DNA of 64,000 bases. It comes from Pseudomonas fluorescens (GTDB taxonomy: Bacteria; Pseudomonadota; Gammaproteobacteria; Pseudomonadales; Pseudomonadaceae). Within the stretch, counting starts at the first letter, position 1. Each line of letters begins with the position of its first letter. Below, in pieces: positions 29,509 through 39,645 of this stretch. The notes beneath the pieces were generated by a model. It was not told where the DNA came from, searched no databases, and saw only the letters and a list, made by a program, of their open reading frames with translations. The DNA is taken from contig NZ_CABVGX010000002.1 of the NCBI RefSeq assembly GCF_902497625.1, positions 186,001 through 250,000 on the forward strand, written 5' to 3'. The translations under genes were made by a program, and so were the position numbers.

Positions 29509-31707
29509 TCAAATCATCTGCGGCAATTTATCCAGCATTTTGTCCAGCGTGATCGGGTACTCGCGAACGCGAATGCCCGTAGCGTTGTAGACCGCATTGG
29601 CTATCGCCGCACTGACCCCGCACAGGCCCAACTCCCCGACACCCTTGGCCTTCATCGGCGACGACACCGCATCGGTTTCATCGAGAAAAATCACTTCCTG
29701 ATGCGGGATGTCGGCGTGCACCGGCACTTCATAGCCGGCCAGGTCATGATTGACGAAAAAGCCGCGGCGCGTGTCCACCGCCAGTTCTTCCATCAATGCC
29801 GCACCGACGCCCATGGTCATCGCGCCGATCACCTGGCTGCGCGCCGACGTCGGGTTGAGGATCCGTCCTGCAGCGCATACCGCCAGCATTCGTCGCACCC
29901 GTGTTTCACCGGTCGCGCTGTCGACCGCCACTTCGACAAAATGCGCGCCGAAGGTCGACTGCTGAAATTTCTTGCTCAGCTCGGCAAACTCAATGGTGTC
30001 CTCGGCAACGATTTCCCCGCCCTGGGCCGCGTCACGCAAAGGGAAATTTTTGCCACCGGATCGCACTTCTGCGTCGGCAAACACCGCGTCTTCGACGCTC
30101 ACGCCCAAGCGCTGCGCCACCGCCTCACGCAGTTTGACGCACGCCGCGTACACACCCGCCGTCGAGCAGTTGGCTCCGAATTGGCCGCCAGAACCCGCCG
30201 ACACCGGAAAGCTCGAATCGCCCAGACGCACGACCACTTGATCAAGCGGCACGCCCATCATTTCCGCCGCCGTCTGCCCGATGATCGTGTAGCTGCCGGT
30301 GCCGATATCGGTCATGTCGGTTTCCACCGTGACGATGCCCTGATCACTGAGGCGAACCCGCGCGCCGGATTTCACCAAGGCGTTGTTACGGAACGCCACG
30401 CCGACGCCCATGCCGATCAGCCAGCGCCCGTCCCGTTGCGTACCGGGTCGCGCATGACGTTTGTCCCAACCGAAACGCTCGGCGCCGGTGCGCAGGCATT
30501 CAACCAGCTGGCGCTTGGAGAAAGGTCGGTCGGGATTGGTCGGGTCGACCTGAGTGTCATTGAGAATGCGGAATTCGATCGGATCGAGTTTGAGCTTTTC
30601 CGCCATCTCGTCCATGGCGATCTCCAGCGCCATCAAACCGGGCGTTTCCCCCGGTGCGCGCATGGCGTTGCCTTCCGGCAGATCGAGCGTGGTCAGGCGC
30701 ATGGTCACCAGGCGGTTCTCACCGGCGTAGAGCATCTTGCTTGGCTGCGCGGCGCGTTCGACTTTGCCGCCGGGTAAATCGCCGGACCAGCCTTCGTGAG
30801 CCATCGCGGTAATCTTGCCGTCAGCGTTTGCGCCAATACGGATGCGTTGAATCGTTGCCGGTCGGTGCGTCGAATTGTTGATCATCAACGGCCGCGACAG
30901 CGCGACTTTCACCGGCCGCTTTGCCAGGCGTGCGCCGAGTGCCGCGAGCAGCGCGTCGGAGCGAATGAACAGCTTGCCGCCGAAGCCGCCGCCGATGTAC
31001 GGCGAAACCAGTCGCACGTTCTGCTTCGGCATGCCGAGGGTGGTCGCCAGGTCAGTGACAGACCAGTCGATCATCTGGTTCGAGGTCCACAACGTCAGTT
31101 TGTCGCCTTGCCAGGAAGCCATCGAGGCGAACGGTTCCATCATCGCGTGGGCCTGATCGGGCGTGAAATAAGTCTCATCGAGTTGCACCGGCGCGGCCAC
31201 ATAAGCGCCGGCGAAATCGCCGTGTACCGTGTCGGCCATCTGATCCTTGGCTTCGACGCCCGAGGCGCGCGAGCTGGCGAGGTCGAAGGCGCCTTTGCCG
31301 ACGACATAGGAGATGTTGACCAGTTCGGCGGCGGCGCGAGCCTGTTCGAAGGTCTCGGCGATCACCAGCGCCACGGCCTGATGATAGTGATCGATCTGAG
31401 GCCCGCCGAGCAGGGGCGCGGTGTTGTATTTGCCCTTGCCGAGTTTGCCGGCATTGGCGGCGGTGACGATGGCAATCACGCCCGGCGCGGACTCGGCCAA
31501 AGCCAGATCCATCGAGACGATGCGGCCCTTGGCGATGGCCGAGCCGACGACCGCTCCGTAGGCCTGATTCGCCGCAGCGTCGTGATGTTCATAGGCGTAC
31601 GGGGCGTGACCGGTGGTTTTCAACGGGCCTTCAATTCGCGGCGTGGCCTTGCCGACCACCTTCATCTGATCGATCGGGTTGGTTGTCGCGGGAGTGTCGA
31701 ATTTCAT
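29509..31707 (-). CDS. paoC: Molybdenum-cofactor subunit of periplasmic aldehyde oxidoreductase
   Basis: 732 residues of the xanthine dehydrogenase family, same length as E. coli PaoC. Molybdopterin-binding signatures are seen in [11 protein letters not shown] and in [13 protein letters not shown], and the catalytic glutamate lies in [10 protein letters not shown] near the C-terminus. It binds the molybdopterin (cytosine dinucleotide in E. coli) and oxidises aldehydes to acids. Its ATG overlaps the stop of paoB by 4 bases. The cofactor-insertion chaperone gene paoD, last in the E. coli operon, is not found after it. Confidence 0.9.
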   Translation of the reverse strand: MKFDTPATTNPIDQMKVVGKATPRIEGPLKTTGHAPYAYEHHDAAANQAYGAVVGSAIAKGRIVSMDLALAESAPGVIAIVTAANAGKLGKGKYNTAPLLGGPQIDHYHQAVALVIAETFEQARAAAELVNISYVVGKGAFDLASSRASGVEAKDQMADTVHGDFAGAYVAAPVQLDETYFTPDQAHAMMEPFASMASWQGDKLTLWTSNQMIDWSVTDLATTLGMPKQNVRLVSPYIGGGFGGKLFIRSDALLAALGARLAKRPVKVALSRPLMINNSTHRPATIQRIRIGANADGKITAMAHEGWSGDLPGGKVERAAQPSKMLYAGENRLVTMRLTTLDLPEGNAMRAPGETPGLMALEIAMDEMAEKLKLDPIEFRILNDTQVDPTNPDRPFSKRQLVECLRTGAERFGWDKRHARPGTQRDGRWLIGMGVGVAFRNNALVKSGARVRLSDQGIVTVETDMTDIGTGSYTIIGQTAAEMMGVPLDQVVVRLGDSSFPVSAGSGGQFGANCSTAGVYAACVKLREAVAQRLGVSVEDAVFADAEVRSGGKNFPLRDAAQGGEIVAEDTIEFAELSKKFQQSTFGAHFVEVAVDSATGETRVRRMLAVCAAGRILNPTSARSQVIGAMTMGVGAALMEELAVDTRRGFFVNHDLAGYEVPVHADIPHQEVIFLDETDAVSSPMKAKGVGELGLCGVSAAIANAVYNATGIRVREYPITLDKMLDKLPQMI

Positions 31708-32660
31708 GCCTGAGCCCTCGATTGCGCCATCACCGAAGCGAGCGTGCGCTCGACCAGGGTCAGTTTGAATGCGTTTTGTTCGGTGGTTTTCGCGCCAGCG
31801 AGCAATTGTTCGGACACCGCTGTAGCGCCCTTGGACATCGCCGCTTCAGCCGCTTCCACCCGCCACGGTTTGTGCGCAACACCGCCGAGTGCGACGCGAC
31901 CGGAGCCGTCCGCTTGAATCACGGCGCCCACCGAAATCAGTGCAAAGGCGTAAGACGCGCGATCGCGGACCTTCTGATAAATGTGGGTGCCGCCCAGCGG
32001 TGGCGGCAGGGTGACGGCGGTGATCAATTCGTTCACGGCCAGTGCGGTTTCGATGTTGGGCGTGTTGCCCGGCAGACGATGAAAATCGGCAATCGCAATG
32101 GTGCGTGTGGTTCCGTCGGGGCGGACGGTTTCGATTTGTGCATCGAGGGCGCGCATGGCCACCGCCATGTCGCTTGGATGCGTGGCGATGCAGGCGTCGC
32201 TGACACCGAGAATGCCCAATGGCCGACTGAATCCGCCAATCGCCGAACAGCCGCTGCCGGGCATGCGCTTGTTGCACGGCTGGTTCGTGTCGTAAAAATA
32301 CGGGCAACGGGTGCGTTGCAACAGATTGCCCGCCGTGGTGGCGCGGTTGCGTAATTGACCCGAGGCGCCGGCGAGGAGGGCGCGGGAGAGCAGGGCGTAG
32401 TCCTTGCGCACGCGGGAGTCGGCGGCAAGGTCGGTATTGCGCACCAGCGCGCCGATTTTCAGGCCGCCTTCGGGCGTCGCTTCGATCCGCTCGAGGGCCA
32501 GGCCATTAACATCGATCAGATGCGTCGGCGTCTCGATGTCGAGCTTCATCAGGTCCAGCAGATTGGTGCCGCCGGCAATGAACCGGGCGCCTTCGACCTG
32601 GGCGGCCAGCGCAGCGGCTTCGGCCGGTGACCTGGCGCGTAGATAACTGAAGGGCCTCAT
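31704..32660 (-). CDS. paoB: FAD-binding subunit of periplasmic aldehyde oxidoreductase
   Basis: 318 residues. The FAD site is given by [13 protein letters not shown] and the [12 protein letters not shown] segment, and further cysteines in [20 protein letters not shown] match the [4Fe-4S] insert of E. coli PaoB (four cysteines visible). It passes electrons from the molybdenum and Fe-S subunits to an acceptor. It overlaps both neighbours by 4 bases (ATGA at each junction), so the three subunits are translated together. Confidence 0.9.
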   Translation of the reverse strand: MRPFSYLRARSPAEAAALAAQVEGARFIAGGTNLLDLMKLDIETPTHLIDVNGLALERIEATPEGGLKIGALVRNTDLAADSRVRKDYALLSRALLAGASGQLRNRATTAGNLLQRTRCPYFYDTNQPCNKRMPGSGCSAIGGFSRPLGILGVSDACIATHPSDMAVAMRALDAQIETVRPDGTTRTIAIADFHRLPGNTPNIETALAVNELITAVTLPPPLGGTHIYQKVRDRASYAFALISVGAVIQADGSGRVALGGVAHKPWRVEAAEAAMSKGATAVSEQLLAGAKTTEQNAFKLTLVERTLASVMAQSRAQA

Positions 32661-33298
32661 ACGCTGACCTCCGTGACTTCGCTGATCGCATCGATAATGT
32701 TGGAGTAGGCACCGCAGCGGCAGATGTTGCCGCTCATGCGCTCCTGGAATTCGCTGGCGATCAACTGCGGCTGGTCAGTGAGCGTGGGGCTGACGTGGCT
32801 GGGAATACCGTCGCGGATTTCCCCAAGCATGGCGACTGCCGAACAGATTTGTCCCGGCGTGCAATAGCCGCACTGGTAGCCGTCGTGTTTGATAAATGCA
32901 GCCTGCATCGGGTGCAGCTGGTCCGGCGAGCCGAGCCCCTCGATGGTGGTGACTTTCGAACCTTCGTGCATCACCGCCAGGCTCAGGCAGGAATTGAGGC
33001 GCCGGCCGTCCACGATCACGGTGCAGGCGCCGCATTGACCGTGGTCGCAACCCTTTTTGGTGCCGGTCAGTTGCAGGTTTTCGCGCAGCGCATCGAGCAG
33101 CGTGGTGCGCGTGTCGACGTCCAGTGATTGTTGTTTGCCATTCACCTCGAACGAGACTTTTTCCTTGATTGGACGGGCTGCGTTGGCGGCAGACGCCCGC
33201 GCGGAAATGAAAGGCGGCAGCGCAACGGCGGCCGCCGTCACTGCGCCCACAATCAAAAATTTGCGCCGGGAGATCGACATCAGGTCACGGTCGTCCAT
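32657..33298 (-). CDS. paoA: 2Fe-2S subunit of periplasmic aldehyde oxidoreductase, Tat-exported
   Basis: 213 residues beginning with a twin-arginine signal (SRRKFL, Arg11-Arg12, then a hydrophobic core to about residue 30). Two [2Fe-2S] clusters are shown by [15 protein letters not shown] with a later Cys, and by [10 protein letters not shown] with CRCGAY. As the only subunit with a Tat signal it would carry the assembled complex to the periplasm. First gene of the paoABC operon, with AGAGGA as ribosome site. It is flanked by the double-CMD gene further upstream on the same strand. Confidence 0.92.
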   Translation of the reverse strand: MDDRDLMSISRRKFLIVGAVTAAAVALPPFISARASAANAARPIKEKVSFEVNGKQQSLDVDTRTTLLDALRENLQLTGTKKGCDHGQCGACTVIVDGRRLNSCLSLAVMHEGSKVTTIEGLGSPDQLHPMQAAFIKHDGYQCGYCTPGQICSAVAMLGEIRDGIPSHVSPTLTDQPQLIASEFQERMSGNICRCGAYSNIIDAISEVTEVSV

Positions 33299-33431
33299 TG
33301 GTTCGATTCCTCTGGTTTTGTTGGGCGTTGCCAGTCCTCATCAAAAGAGTGACCCATGCGCGCGCGGAATGTTTTTGCGTTATTGAGCTATAGAGTTATG
33401 CGCCAGGCTCATGAATAGGCCGGCCAGCCTC

Positions 33432-34211
33432 TTATCCTTGGGTTTTTCGCGCCTCGAAAACGTCCTTCAACACCGGAACCGCGGACATTGCTTTCGGCCA
33501 GCCGACATAAAATGCCAAGTGCGTAATGACCTCGGCGGCCTGGGTCTGGCTCAGGCCATTGTCCATCGCTCGGTTGAGGTGGAAGGGCAACTGCGCCACT
33601 TGCCCTTGCGCGGTGAGCGCTGCGACGGTGATCAGGCTGCGATCTCGTGGTGTCAGGTCGGTGTTGCGCCACAGGTCGCCGAACAGAACTTCGTTGGTGT
33701 ATTCGGCCAGCTGCGGCGCTACGCCGCCGACCGCGGCCTCGACCGCAGCCTTGCGTTGGGTTTCACGCTCAGGATCGAGGGTCAATGGGGCAGAAGGCGG
33801 CGCAATGATTTGCTCTGCTTTCAGGCCGCGGTCGGTAAACACTGTGTGCGTCACGTTGGCTGCCGACATCGCGTTCGGCCAACCGCCATAGAACGCGAGA
33901 TGGGTGATCAGCGCGCTTATTTCGCTGGGCTTGAGGCCGTTGTCCAGCCCGAGCTTCAAATGCCCGGGCATCTGCGCGGTCTGGCCGCCGGCGACCAGTG
34001 CGGCTAGCGTGATGAGGCTGCGGTCACGCGGAGCCAGCTGCTCGCGCTTCCAGACTTCGCCGAATAACAATTCGGTGGTGTAGGCGTAGAGTTGCGGGGT
34101 CACCTCCTGAACCTCTGGCGAGGGCTTCGGCGCGGGTCGGCCGCCCCCCTGATCCGCCTCGGCCAACGCGGAGAAACACAGTGTCGCGAGTGTGGCGGTG
34201 AACAGCTTCAT
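33432..34211 (-). CDS. Secreted protein with two carboxymuconolactone decarboxylase-like domains
   Basis: 259 residues with a signal peptide (cleavage near residue 20) and two tandem CMD-like folds, about 55-135 and 165-250, each with the ERDxxLIT-like RDRSLITLAAL/RDRSLITVAAL segment and a WPNAMSA/WPKAMSA strand. The redox CxxC of AhpD is absent, so peroxidase activity is not expected. GAGGA suits the second ATG (34211) better than the first (34217). It lies upstream of paoABC on the same strand with a 133-base gap; the two may be linked in regulation. Confidence 0.8.
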   Translation of the reverse strand: MKLFTATLATLCFSALAEADQGGGRPAPKPSPEVQEVTPQLYAYTTELLFGEVWKREQLAPRDRSLITLAALVAGGQTAQMPGHLKLGLDNGLKPSEISALITHLAFYGGWPNAMSAANVTHTVFTDRGLKAEQIIAPPSAPLTLDPERETQRKAAVEAAVGGVAPQLAEYTNEVLFGDLWRNTDLTPRDRSLITVAALTAQGQVAQLPFHLNRAMDNGLSQTQAAEVITHLAFYVGWPKAMSAVPVLKDVFEARKTQG

Positions 34212-34457
34212 GGTCATTTCCTCAAGCGCAAGGGTTCATCTTTCACATAGTAGGAAGCTTTGAGGAATCGATTAAGTGCATGAAACTGCATGAAGTCATG
34301 AGGTGAATTCACTAATGGCAGCGTTTACCTTCAAGCGGGTCGCCGACGCACGTTATGATGGGCGCGCCGTATCTGCGGGATCGTTACGCAGGCTTCGCCA
34401 GCTGCTACAGGGATCAGCGCAGCTTTGTAAACCGCCGACAGTGTTTCAGAGAGCCTC

Positions 34458-35150
34458 ATGCCCCAGATTACCCACTACAAAACTCCGTGCCCTGAGCCCG
34501 TTAATGGCCAGATTCTGCAGCTGGTGGTCGATAACCTGACCGACATCAGCATGGTCGCGATCCCGCCGAGCAACCTGTTGTACAACGTCTATCAGTACGC
34601 GATCGGCTTCGAGGTGCATCTCTATCTGGAAGCGCTGAACGGAACAAAAGGTATTGCGGTGGAGCTGCTGGTGGCGACGGATGACGACGACCCGGAAAAG
34701 GTCGTCGGTTTTCTGTTGTACCTGCCAATGCAGGACGATCCCGATGCGTGCGGTGTGGCGTATATGGCGGTGGACGCGGGTCATCGCCGACAGGGCATTG
34801 CCCGGCGGATGCTGCGCGAGATGGTCGGCCGTTACCCCCATGCGGAGCTGAGCTGCGCAGTTGCCAAGGTGCCGTATTTTGAAGCGACGGGTTTCCAGGT
34901 GACGGGCGTGCGCGGCACGCAGGTGCTGATGAACACGCACGATCATGCCAGCGACGGGTTGATCGGGATGCTGGACGTGGCGTCGATCTACAGCTCGCTG
35001 GAGGTGCGGCAGATCCACACGTATCTGCTGCAAAAGCATGGCAAGCGGGCCATGCTTGATGCGGAAAAACAGCGCGACCGGCATCTGGATCAGATGACGC
35101 ACCGCGCTAATGAGTTTGTGCGGCAGCGGCTGGGCGACGGGATCAGTTGA
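34458..35150 (+). CDS. GNAT-family acetyltransferase
   Basis: 230 residues with an N-terminal extension and a GNAT core, the acetyl-CoA motif being VDAGHRRQGIARRMLREM (about residues 110-127). It should transfer an acyl group to an amine substrate, unknown here. The C-terminal helical tail of about 60 residues is longer than in the minimal fold. The start codon ATG follows a poor ribosome site (GAGCCTC). Alone between the CMD gene (divergent) and a repeat cluster. Confidence 0.85.
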   Translation: MPQITHYKTPCPEPVNGQILQLVVDNLTDISMVAIPPSNLLYNVYQYAIGFEVHLYLEALNGTKGIAVELLVATDDDDPEKVVGFLLYLPMQDDPDACGVAYMAVDAGHRRQGIARRMLREMVGRYPHAELSCAVAKVPYFEATGFQVTGVRGTQVLMNTHDHASDGLIGMLDVASIYSSLEVRQIHTYLLQKHGKRAMLDAEKQRDRHLDQMTHRANEFVRQRLGDGIS

Positions 35151-35535
35151 GCCTGCAAGGTGCCTGCGGGCTCGGAGCTTGCTCACCTGAAACCCAAGTC
35201 ACGGCGCTTCATTTGCAGGCAGCTCACGCCTTCGGACGAGCCCTCGGTGCAACCATGCTCCAAGCGACGCCATTCCTGTAGCAGCTGTCGAGCCTGCGAG
35301 GCTGCGTCCCTTCGTACGAGACCTCGGTGCAACCATGCTCCAGGCGACGCCATTCCTGTAGCAGCTGTCGAGCCTGCGAGGCTGCGTCCGGGGGCGCGTC
35401 GTAGACCTGGAAACCGGATTGCGTTGGTGAGGTCGCAGACGCAGCCTCGCGCTGCTCGACAGCTGCTACTGGGGCGCCCGGTGCGGTGGTTTGCGTTGGT
35501 GTTGGTGTTGCAGCGGGGTAGCCACATTGAGCAGC
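35151..35535. repeat. Repeat-filled gap: 80-bp tandem duplication plus an inverted copy
   Basis: This 385-base gap between convergent gene ends holds a tandem duplication of an 80-base unit, 35229-35308 and 35309-35388, differing at three positions, and a reverse-complement partial copy at 35437-35471. Each unit contains TAGCAGCTGTCGAGCCTGCG and GAGGCTGCG, a REP-like hairpin, so the whole is a composite REP array. No coding frame is credible. Confidence 0.85.
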
Positions 35536-36477
35536 TTAATCACCCGACGTGAACACCAGCACTTTCAACCCACACTCCGGATCCGCGTCAGGAAACTCCG
35601 GCGGATTTTCCAGTCGCTGCTCAAAACGCAACCCCGGCGCTTCTCGCATCACGCCTTCGATGAGGAAATCTGCACCGAGTGCCGGATCGTTCATGCAGGC
35701 GAGCACCGTGCCCTGCGGGCCTAGCAGCTCAGGCAAGCGACGCAATACTCGCTGGTAATCCTTGGTCAGCAGGAAACTGCCTTTCTGAAAGGACGGTGGA
35801 TCGATGATCACCAGATCATAGGGGCCCTTGCCGATCACCTTGCCCCACGACTTGAACAGGTCATGGCCAAGGAAAGTCACCTTGCTCAGGTCATGGCCGT
35901 TAAGGCGATGATTATCGCGGCCACGGCTGAGCGCCGGGCTCGACATGTCCAGGTTGACTACATGCTCGGCGCCGCCCGCGATGGCTGCCACGGAAAATCC
36001 GCAGGTGTAGGCAAACAGATTCAAAACCCGTTTGCCTTTCGCTTTGGCGCGCACCCAGTCGCGACCGTAACGCATGTCGAGGAACAGCCCGGTGTTCTGC
36101 TTTCTGCCCAGATCGACACGATAACGCAGGCTGCCCTCGGTGATGGTCATGTCTTCGATGACATCTCCGAGCAGCCATTCAGTCGTGCTTTGCAACAAGT
36201 AGCGGTGTTGCAACGCCAGGGTATGCGCGCCGGAGTTTTGCCACTCTGGTGAGGTAGAAATCGCCGTCAGCAGCTGCTTCAGCGCGTCCAGTTGCTTCGT
36301 TTCCGGCTCTTTGAACAGTGACACCAGCATCACGCCTTGCAGCCAGTCCACCGTTACTTGCTCCAGATCCGGCCAGCAACGGCCGCGGCCATGGAACAGT
36401 CGGCGCGTTTCATCCGGTGCATCTGCCAATGCCTTCAGCAGATGATCATGAAGGGTGGAAAGGGCGTCAGAATTCAT
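35536..36477 (-). CDS. Class I SAM-dependent methyltransferase, RlmI-like
   Basis: 313 residues. The SAM-binding motif I is VLNLFAYTCGFSVAAIAGG with the acidic VVNLDMS, and the catalytic motif DLVIIDPPSFQKG belongs to the RlmI/YccW group of rRNA cytosine methyltransferases. The PUA domain of RlmI is not visible at the N-terminus, so this is a shorter relative and its target (rRNA or other) is uncertain. The ATG at 36477 has no good ribosome site; a TTG at 36498 is an alternative. Confidence 0.82.
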   Translation of the reverse strand: MNSDALSTLHDHLLKALADAPDETRRLFHGRGRCWPDLEQVTVDWLQGVMLVSLFKEPETKQLDALKQLLTAISTSPEWQNSGAHTLALQHRYLLQSTTEWLLGDVIEDMTITEGSLRYRVDLGRKQNTGLFLDMRYGRDWVRAKAKGKRVLNLFAYTCGFSVAAIAGGAEHVVNLDMSSPALSRGRDNHRLNGHDLSKVTFLGHDLFKSWGKVIGKGPYDLVIIDPPSFQKGSFLLTKDYQRVLRRLPELLGPQGTVLACMNDPALGADFLIEGVMREAPGLRFEQRLENPPEFPDADPECGLKVLVFTSGD

Positions 36478-36693
36478 CGGGTGGCGTCGGCAATTCAAGG
36501 GGACGGCATTTTACCCATAATTGCGCTGGCGTGACTGCGCAAAGCTTCAGCAGGACCTCTCTTGAGGGGGCAGACGTCACTTTTTATCAGTTGCTTGTAT
36601 CAAAAGTGAATTTCCACGAAGCGCGCTGCTCATACCTCATAAGCAGCGGATTTGAGCCGCAACATTTTTCGAGTTATCAGGGAGTGGCATCGT

Positions 36694-37137
36694 ATGTGTC
36701 CAGTATCCATGGCGGGCAAGAACCGACCTGAGGGATTGATTCTTGTGGTCGAAGATGACCCATTGATCCTGGAGTTTCTGATCGAAATCCTTGTGGACGA
36801 AGGCTTCGCAGTCGAATCCAGGGCCAGTGCAGATGAAGCGTGCGTTTATCTGCAAGCGCACGCAGACAAGGTGCATCTGTTGCTCACCGATATCACCATG
36901 CCGGGTGAAAAGAATGGTGCGGACCTCGCCAACCATTTTGGCGATCGCTGGCCCGACAAGCCGATCATGATCATGTCCGGCTACGAAACTCCGGAGACGT
37001 CGGGCGTGCGGCACGACGTCAAGTTCATCAAAAAACCGTGGGCGATCGGACAGTTGCTGGACACGGTGGAAGCAGCCTATACCTCGAAGGCGGGTGGTCG
37101 AAATATTGCCAGTGGTACGGTCACAGCACCGCGCTGA
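36694..37137 (+). CDS. Lone receiver-domain response regulator
   Basis: 147 residues: a receiver (about 15-135) with acidic pair ED/DD at 20-22, phospho-acceptor Asp66 in LLTDITMPG and Lys in FIKKPW. No DNA-binding or enzymatic output follows. No kinase is encoded nearby, so it is an orphan. The ATG at 36694 follows GGGAG by 9 bases. The next gene, a HAD phosphatase, starts 51 bases later in the same direction and could be co-transcribed. Confidence 0.85.
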   Translation: MCPVSMAGKNRPEGLILVVEDDPLILEFLIEILVDEGFAVESRASADEACVYLQAHADKVHLLLTDITMPGEKNGADLANHFGDRWPDKPIMIMSGYETPETSGVRHDVKFIKKPWAIGQLLDTVEAAYTSKAGGRNIASGTVTAPR

Positions 37138-37188
37138 TGCTACATTGCCGGGCAGGGTTGTCCGTCTCTTGCGTAAGGAAGTCCGCTC

Positions 37189-37866
37189 TTGTCAGCTAAT
37201 GCATCTGTTTTCAGTAAGTCCTACCGCGCGTTTCTGTTTGATATGGACGGTACCGTGCTCAATTCGATTGCTGCTGCGGAGCGCATCTGGACTACCTGGG
37301 CATTGCGCCATGGCGTTGACGTCGAGTCATTCCTGCCAACTATTCACGGTGCGCGGGCCATCGACACGATCACCCGACTGGCGCTGCCCGGTATAGATGC
37401 CGAAGCGGAAGCGGCGTGGGTTACCGACGCGGAAATCGAAGATGTGGAGGGCGTCGTTGAAGTGGCGAATGGGGCAACTTTTCTGCGGTCGTTGCCTGCG
37501 CACGGGTGGGCCATTGTGACGTCTGCGCCGAGATCGCTGGCGCTGCGTCGAATGGCTGCAGCTGGCATTCCCGAGCCTGCGGTAATGATTACCGCCGAAG
37601 ACGTCAGTGCCGGCAAGCCTGATCCCGCTGGTTACAACCTCGCTGCACAGCGTCTGGGCGTCGGAATAACGGACTGTCTTATCTTCGAGGATGCAACTGT
37701 AGGTATTCAGGCGGCCGAAGCGGCAGGTGCAGACCTTGTCATTATCACCTCGACCCATGTTCACCCTCTTGAAACCACGCATGCGACGCTTGCCGATTAC
37801 GCATCGGTCAGCACGGCCACAGATTCCGACGGCCAACTACGCCTCACCCCAAACCGTATGGATTAA
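37189..37866 (+). CDS. HAD-IA family sugar-phosphate-type phosphatase
   Basis: 225 residues with the haloacid dehalogenase motifs: I FDMDGT (nucleophile Asp18, acid-base Asp20), II IVTSAP, III SAGKPDPAGY and IV FEDATVG. The small helical cap and the ALPGI pattern resemble glycerol-3-phosphatase and sugar phosphatases such as YfbT. The start is a TTG at 37189, 9 bases after AAGGAAG; no ATG upstream is in frame. Cytoplasmic; substrate not assignable. Confidence 0.87.
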   Translation: MSANASVFSKSYRAFLFDMDGTVLNSIAAAERIWTTWALRHGVDVESFLPTIHGARAIDTITRLALPGIDAEAEAAWVTDAEIEDVEGVVEVANGATFLRSLPAHGWAIVTSAPRSLALRRMAAAGIPEPAVMITAEDVSAGKPDPAGYNLAAQRLGVGITDCLIFEDATVGIQAAEAAGADLVIITSTHVHPLETTHATLADYASVSTATDSDGQLRLTPNRMD

Positions 37867-37937
37867 AACCGGTAGCCTCGCAGGCGACGTTTGCGATGGC
37901 GGTGGGACAGGCCACTTGATGCTGTCTGTGCCGGCCG

Positions 37938-38046
37938 CCTCGCAAGCAGGCTTACTCCTTTGGAATCGTATACGACCGCCAATCACCTGTACGCCGCAGA
38001 CCCGCAGTAGGAGCAAGCTTGCTCCTACTGGATCGTATACGACGGC
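37938..38046. repeat. 67-bp imperfect tandem with TCGTATACGA palindromes and a 24-bp perfect palindrome
   Basis: ATCGTATACGAC occurs at 37965-37976 and again at 38032-38043, each after a REP-like 'CAAGCTTGCTCCTAC' type stretch; the second is the perfect 24-base palindrome at 38006-38029. It fills the space between the convergent HAD and DUF2388 genes. Confidence 0.8.
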
Positions 38047-38058
38047 GGACGGATGACG

Positions 38059-38355
38059 TTATTGCGCGAGAATGGCTTGAGCCAGTTCTTCGTCGCTGGC
38101 CGTCAACCCCGGGTTTTTCTGACGAATGTCCTGCATTACCGACTCCAGGTAAACGCCGCGAATCGTGCCGCCACTGGCCACGAAACTGGAAGCGTCATCA
38201 CGAGCGGGGATCATCATTTTGTCATCCTTGAACGTCGAATACAGGGACGCCGAGACACCCGCCGACGTGGCGACATCTTTTGCGTCCACATCGGCCATGG
38301 CCGAACTCACTGGCAAGCACAGCACGAGCGAAGAGATGAGTAACAGACGGCGCAT
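38059..38355 (-). CDS. Small secreted DUF2388-family protein
   Basis: 98 residues with a signal peptide (MRRLLLISSLVLCLPVSSAMA). The mature part shows the DUF2388 pattern seen in Pseudomonas: TSAGVSASLYSTFKDDK, ARDDASSFVASGGTIRG and a C-terminal DEELAQAILA. It should be periplasmic. Function unknown. The start at 38355 is chosen for the signal peptide; the frame runs further upstream without a start signal. Confidence 0.83.
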   Translation of the reverse strand: MRRLLLISSLVLCLPVSSAMADVDAKDVATSAGVSASLYSTFKDDKMMIPARDDASSFVASGGTIRGVYLESVMQDIRQKNPGLTASDEELAQAILAQ

Positions 38356-38465
38356 GACGGTGTCCTCCGACAGCATGAAGCGTAAGGGATGTATTACATA
38401 GCTTAGGATCGATTCTGCAGGTCTGTAGTTCCAGACCACACAAATAATCAATTTTGCCAACTGCA

Positions 38466-39467
38466 TCACCGCGAAAATCGCCGACGGTATTCCCGTGGCG
38501 AAACGCCCAAATTACGCTGGAAGGTAAAGCGCATTCGTTCCTCATCGCCGAAGCCGCACTGCCGGGCTATCTGGTCGATGTTGCGTTCGGATTCTTCCAG
38601 CAACCGCCGGGCCGCCTCCAGCCGTAATACTTCTACGGCTTTGGCCGGCGTGCGTCCGGTCTTCGCTTTATAAACACGAGCGAAATTGCGCGGACTCATT
38701 TGAACCTGCTGGGCCAGTGTGTCGACCGAGAGGTTGGCATGATCGAGGTTGTGCGCTATCCACAGGTGCAAGTCGTCGAAAGCGGCGCTGTCGCCGGTTT
38801 GCGCTTGCAGTAGCTGGCTGTATTGCGCCTGACCTCCGGGGCGTTTGAGGAATACCACCAGTTCGCGAGCCACTTCCAGTGCCACTTCACGGCCGCAGTC
38901 GGCTTCCACCAGTGCCAACGCCAGGTCGATGCCAGCACTGACACCGGCCGATGTCCACACCGAGCCCTGCTGAATGTAGATCGCGTCGCTGTCGACCTCA
39001 ATCAGCGGAAAATCCCGCTTGAGTACATCGCACATCAACCAGTGCGTCGCTGCACGTCGGCCGTCGAGCAGGCCTGCCTGTGCCAGCAGAAATGCGCCGC
39101 TGCACACCGAGGCCGTTCGCCTGGCGTCAGCTGATGCTGATTTCAGCCAGGCAATCAGCTCGGTACACTGGTCGACGTTCTGAAGAATGTCAGGCGCGCC
39201 GGGCACCATCAGCGTGTCGATCGACTGACCAGCGAACTCACTCAAGGCCCGGGTTTCCACCGCCAGGCCTTCAGCTGTCTGAATCATGCCGCCAGTGAGG
39301 CTCGCCGTATGCCGCTCGTAACCCGGCAAACCGCGCGCGGCCATGGCTTTGGATGCGGCCCAGAAAACTGTTTGCGCACCCGTCAGGTCAAGCAGGCCCA
39401 TTTCCGGAAAGGCAACGAAGACCACTGAACGCGTCGGGAGAGGGGAGCCAGGTCTGAGGTCGTTCAT
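38466..39467 (-). CDS. GlxA-type AraC regulator with DJ-1/PfpI domain
   Basis: 333 residues: N-terminal DJ-1/PfpI-like sensor (about 15-200) with the nucleophile-elbow VCSGAFLLAQAGLLDGRRAATHW, then an AraC helix-turn-helix domain (about 230-330) with MSPRNFARVYKAKTGRTPAKAVE and the end GVSPREYRRRF. Relatives such as GbdR, CdhR and ArgR sense amino-acid or quaternary-amine metabolites. Targets are not evident; it is divergent from the DinB-fold gene. Confidence 0.9.
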   Translation of the reverse strand: MNDLRPGSPLPTRSVVFVAFPEMGLLDLTGAQTVFWAASKAMAARGLPGYERHTASLTGGMIQTAEGLAVETRALSEFAGQSIDTLMVPGAPDILQNVDQCTELIAWLKSASADARRTASVCSGAFLLAQAGLLDGRRAATHWLMCDVLKRDFPLIEVDSDAIYIQQGSVWTSAGVSAGIDLALALVEADCGREVALEVARELVVFLKRPGGQAQYSQLLQAQTGDSAAFDDLHLWIAHNLDHANLSVDTLAQQVQMSPRNFARVYKAKTGRTPAKAVEVLRLEAARRLLEESERNIDQIARQCGFGDEERMRFTFQRNLGVSPREYRRRFSR

Positions 39468-39645
39468 GAAAATTCCCGATGCGCCGAAGCAACCGGCAGG
39501 ATTTCCGGGTTTTATGGCATTTGGGCGGGCAGGTTACAAGCCTTCACATCACGTAAATAAATCCCGACCGATGGTCAGCCTCTGCGCCGGCAGGCGTCAT
39601 GCGGGCTATGCTTGGCAGTGCGCCCATCACCATGGGATACCTGCA

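Noticed and set aside
35229..35388. Tandem repeat as a CRISPR array
   Set aside because: Only two copies of an 80-base unit without unique spacers; it is a REP-like duplication.
38356..38469. Longer start for the DUF2388 gene
   Set aside because: The added segment precedes the signal peptide and has no ribosome site.
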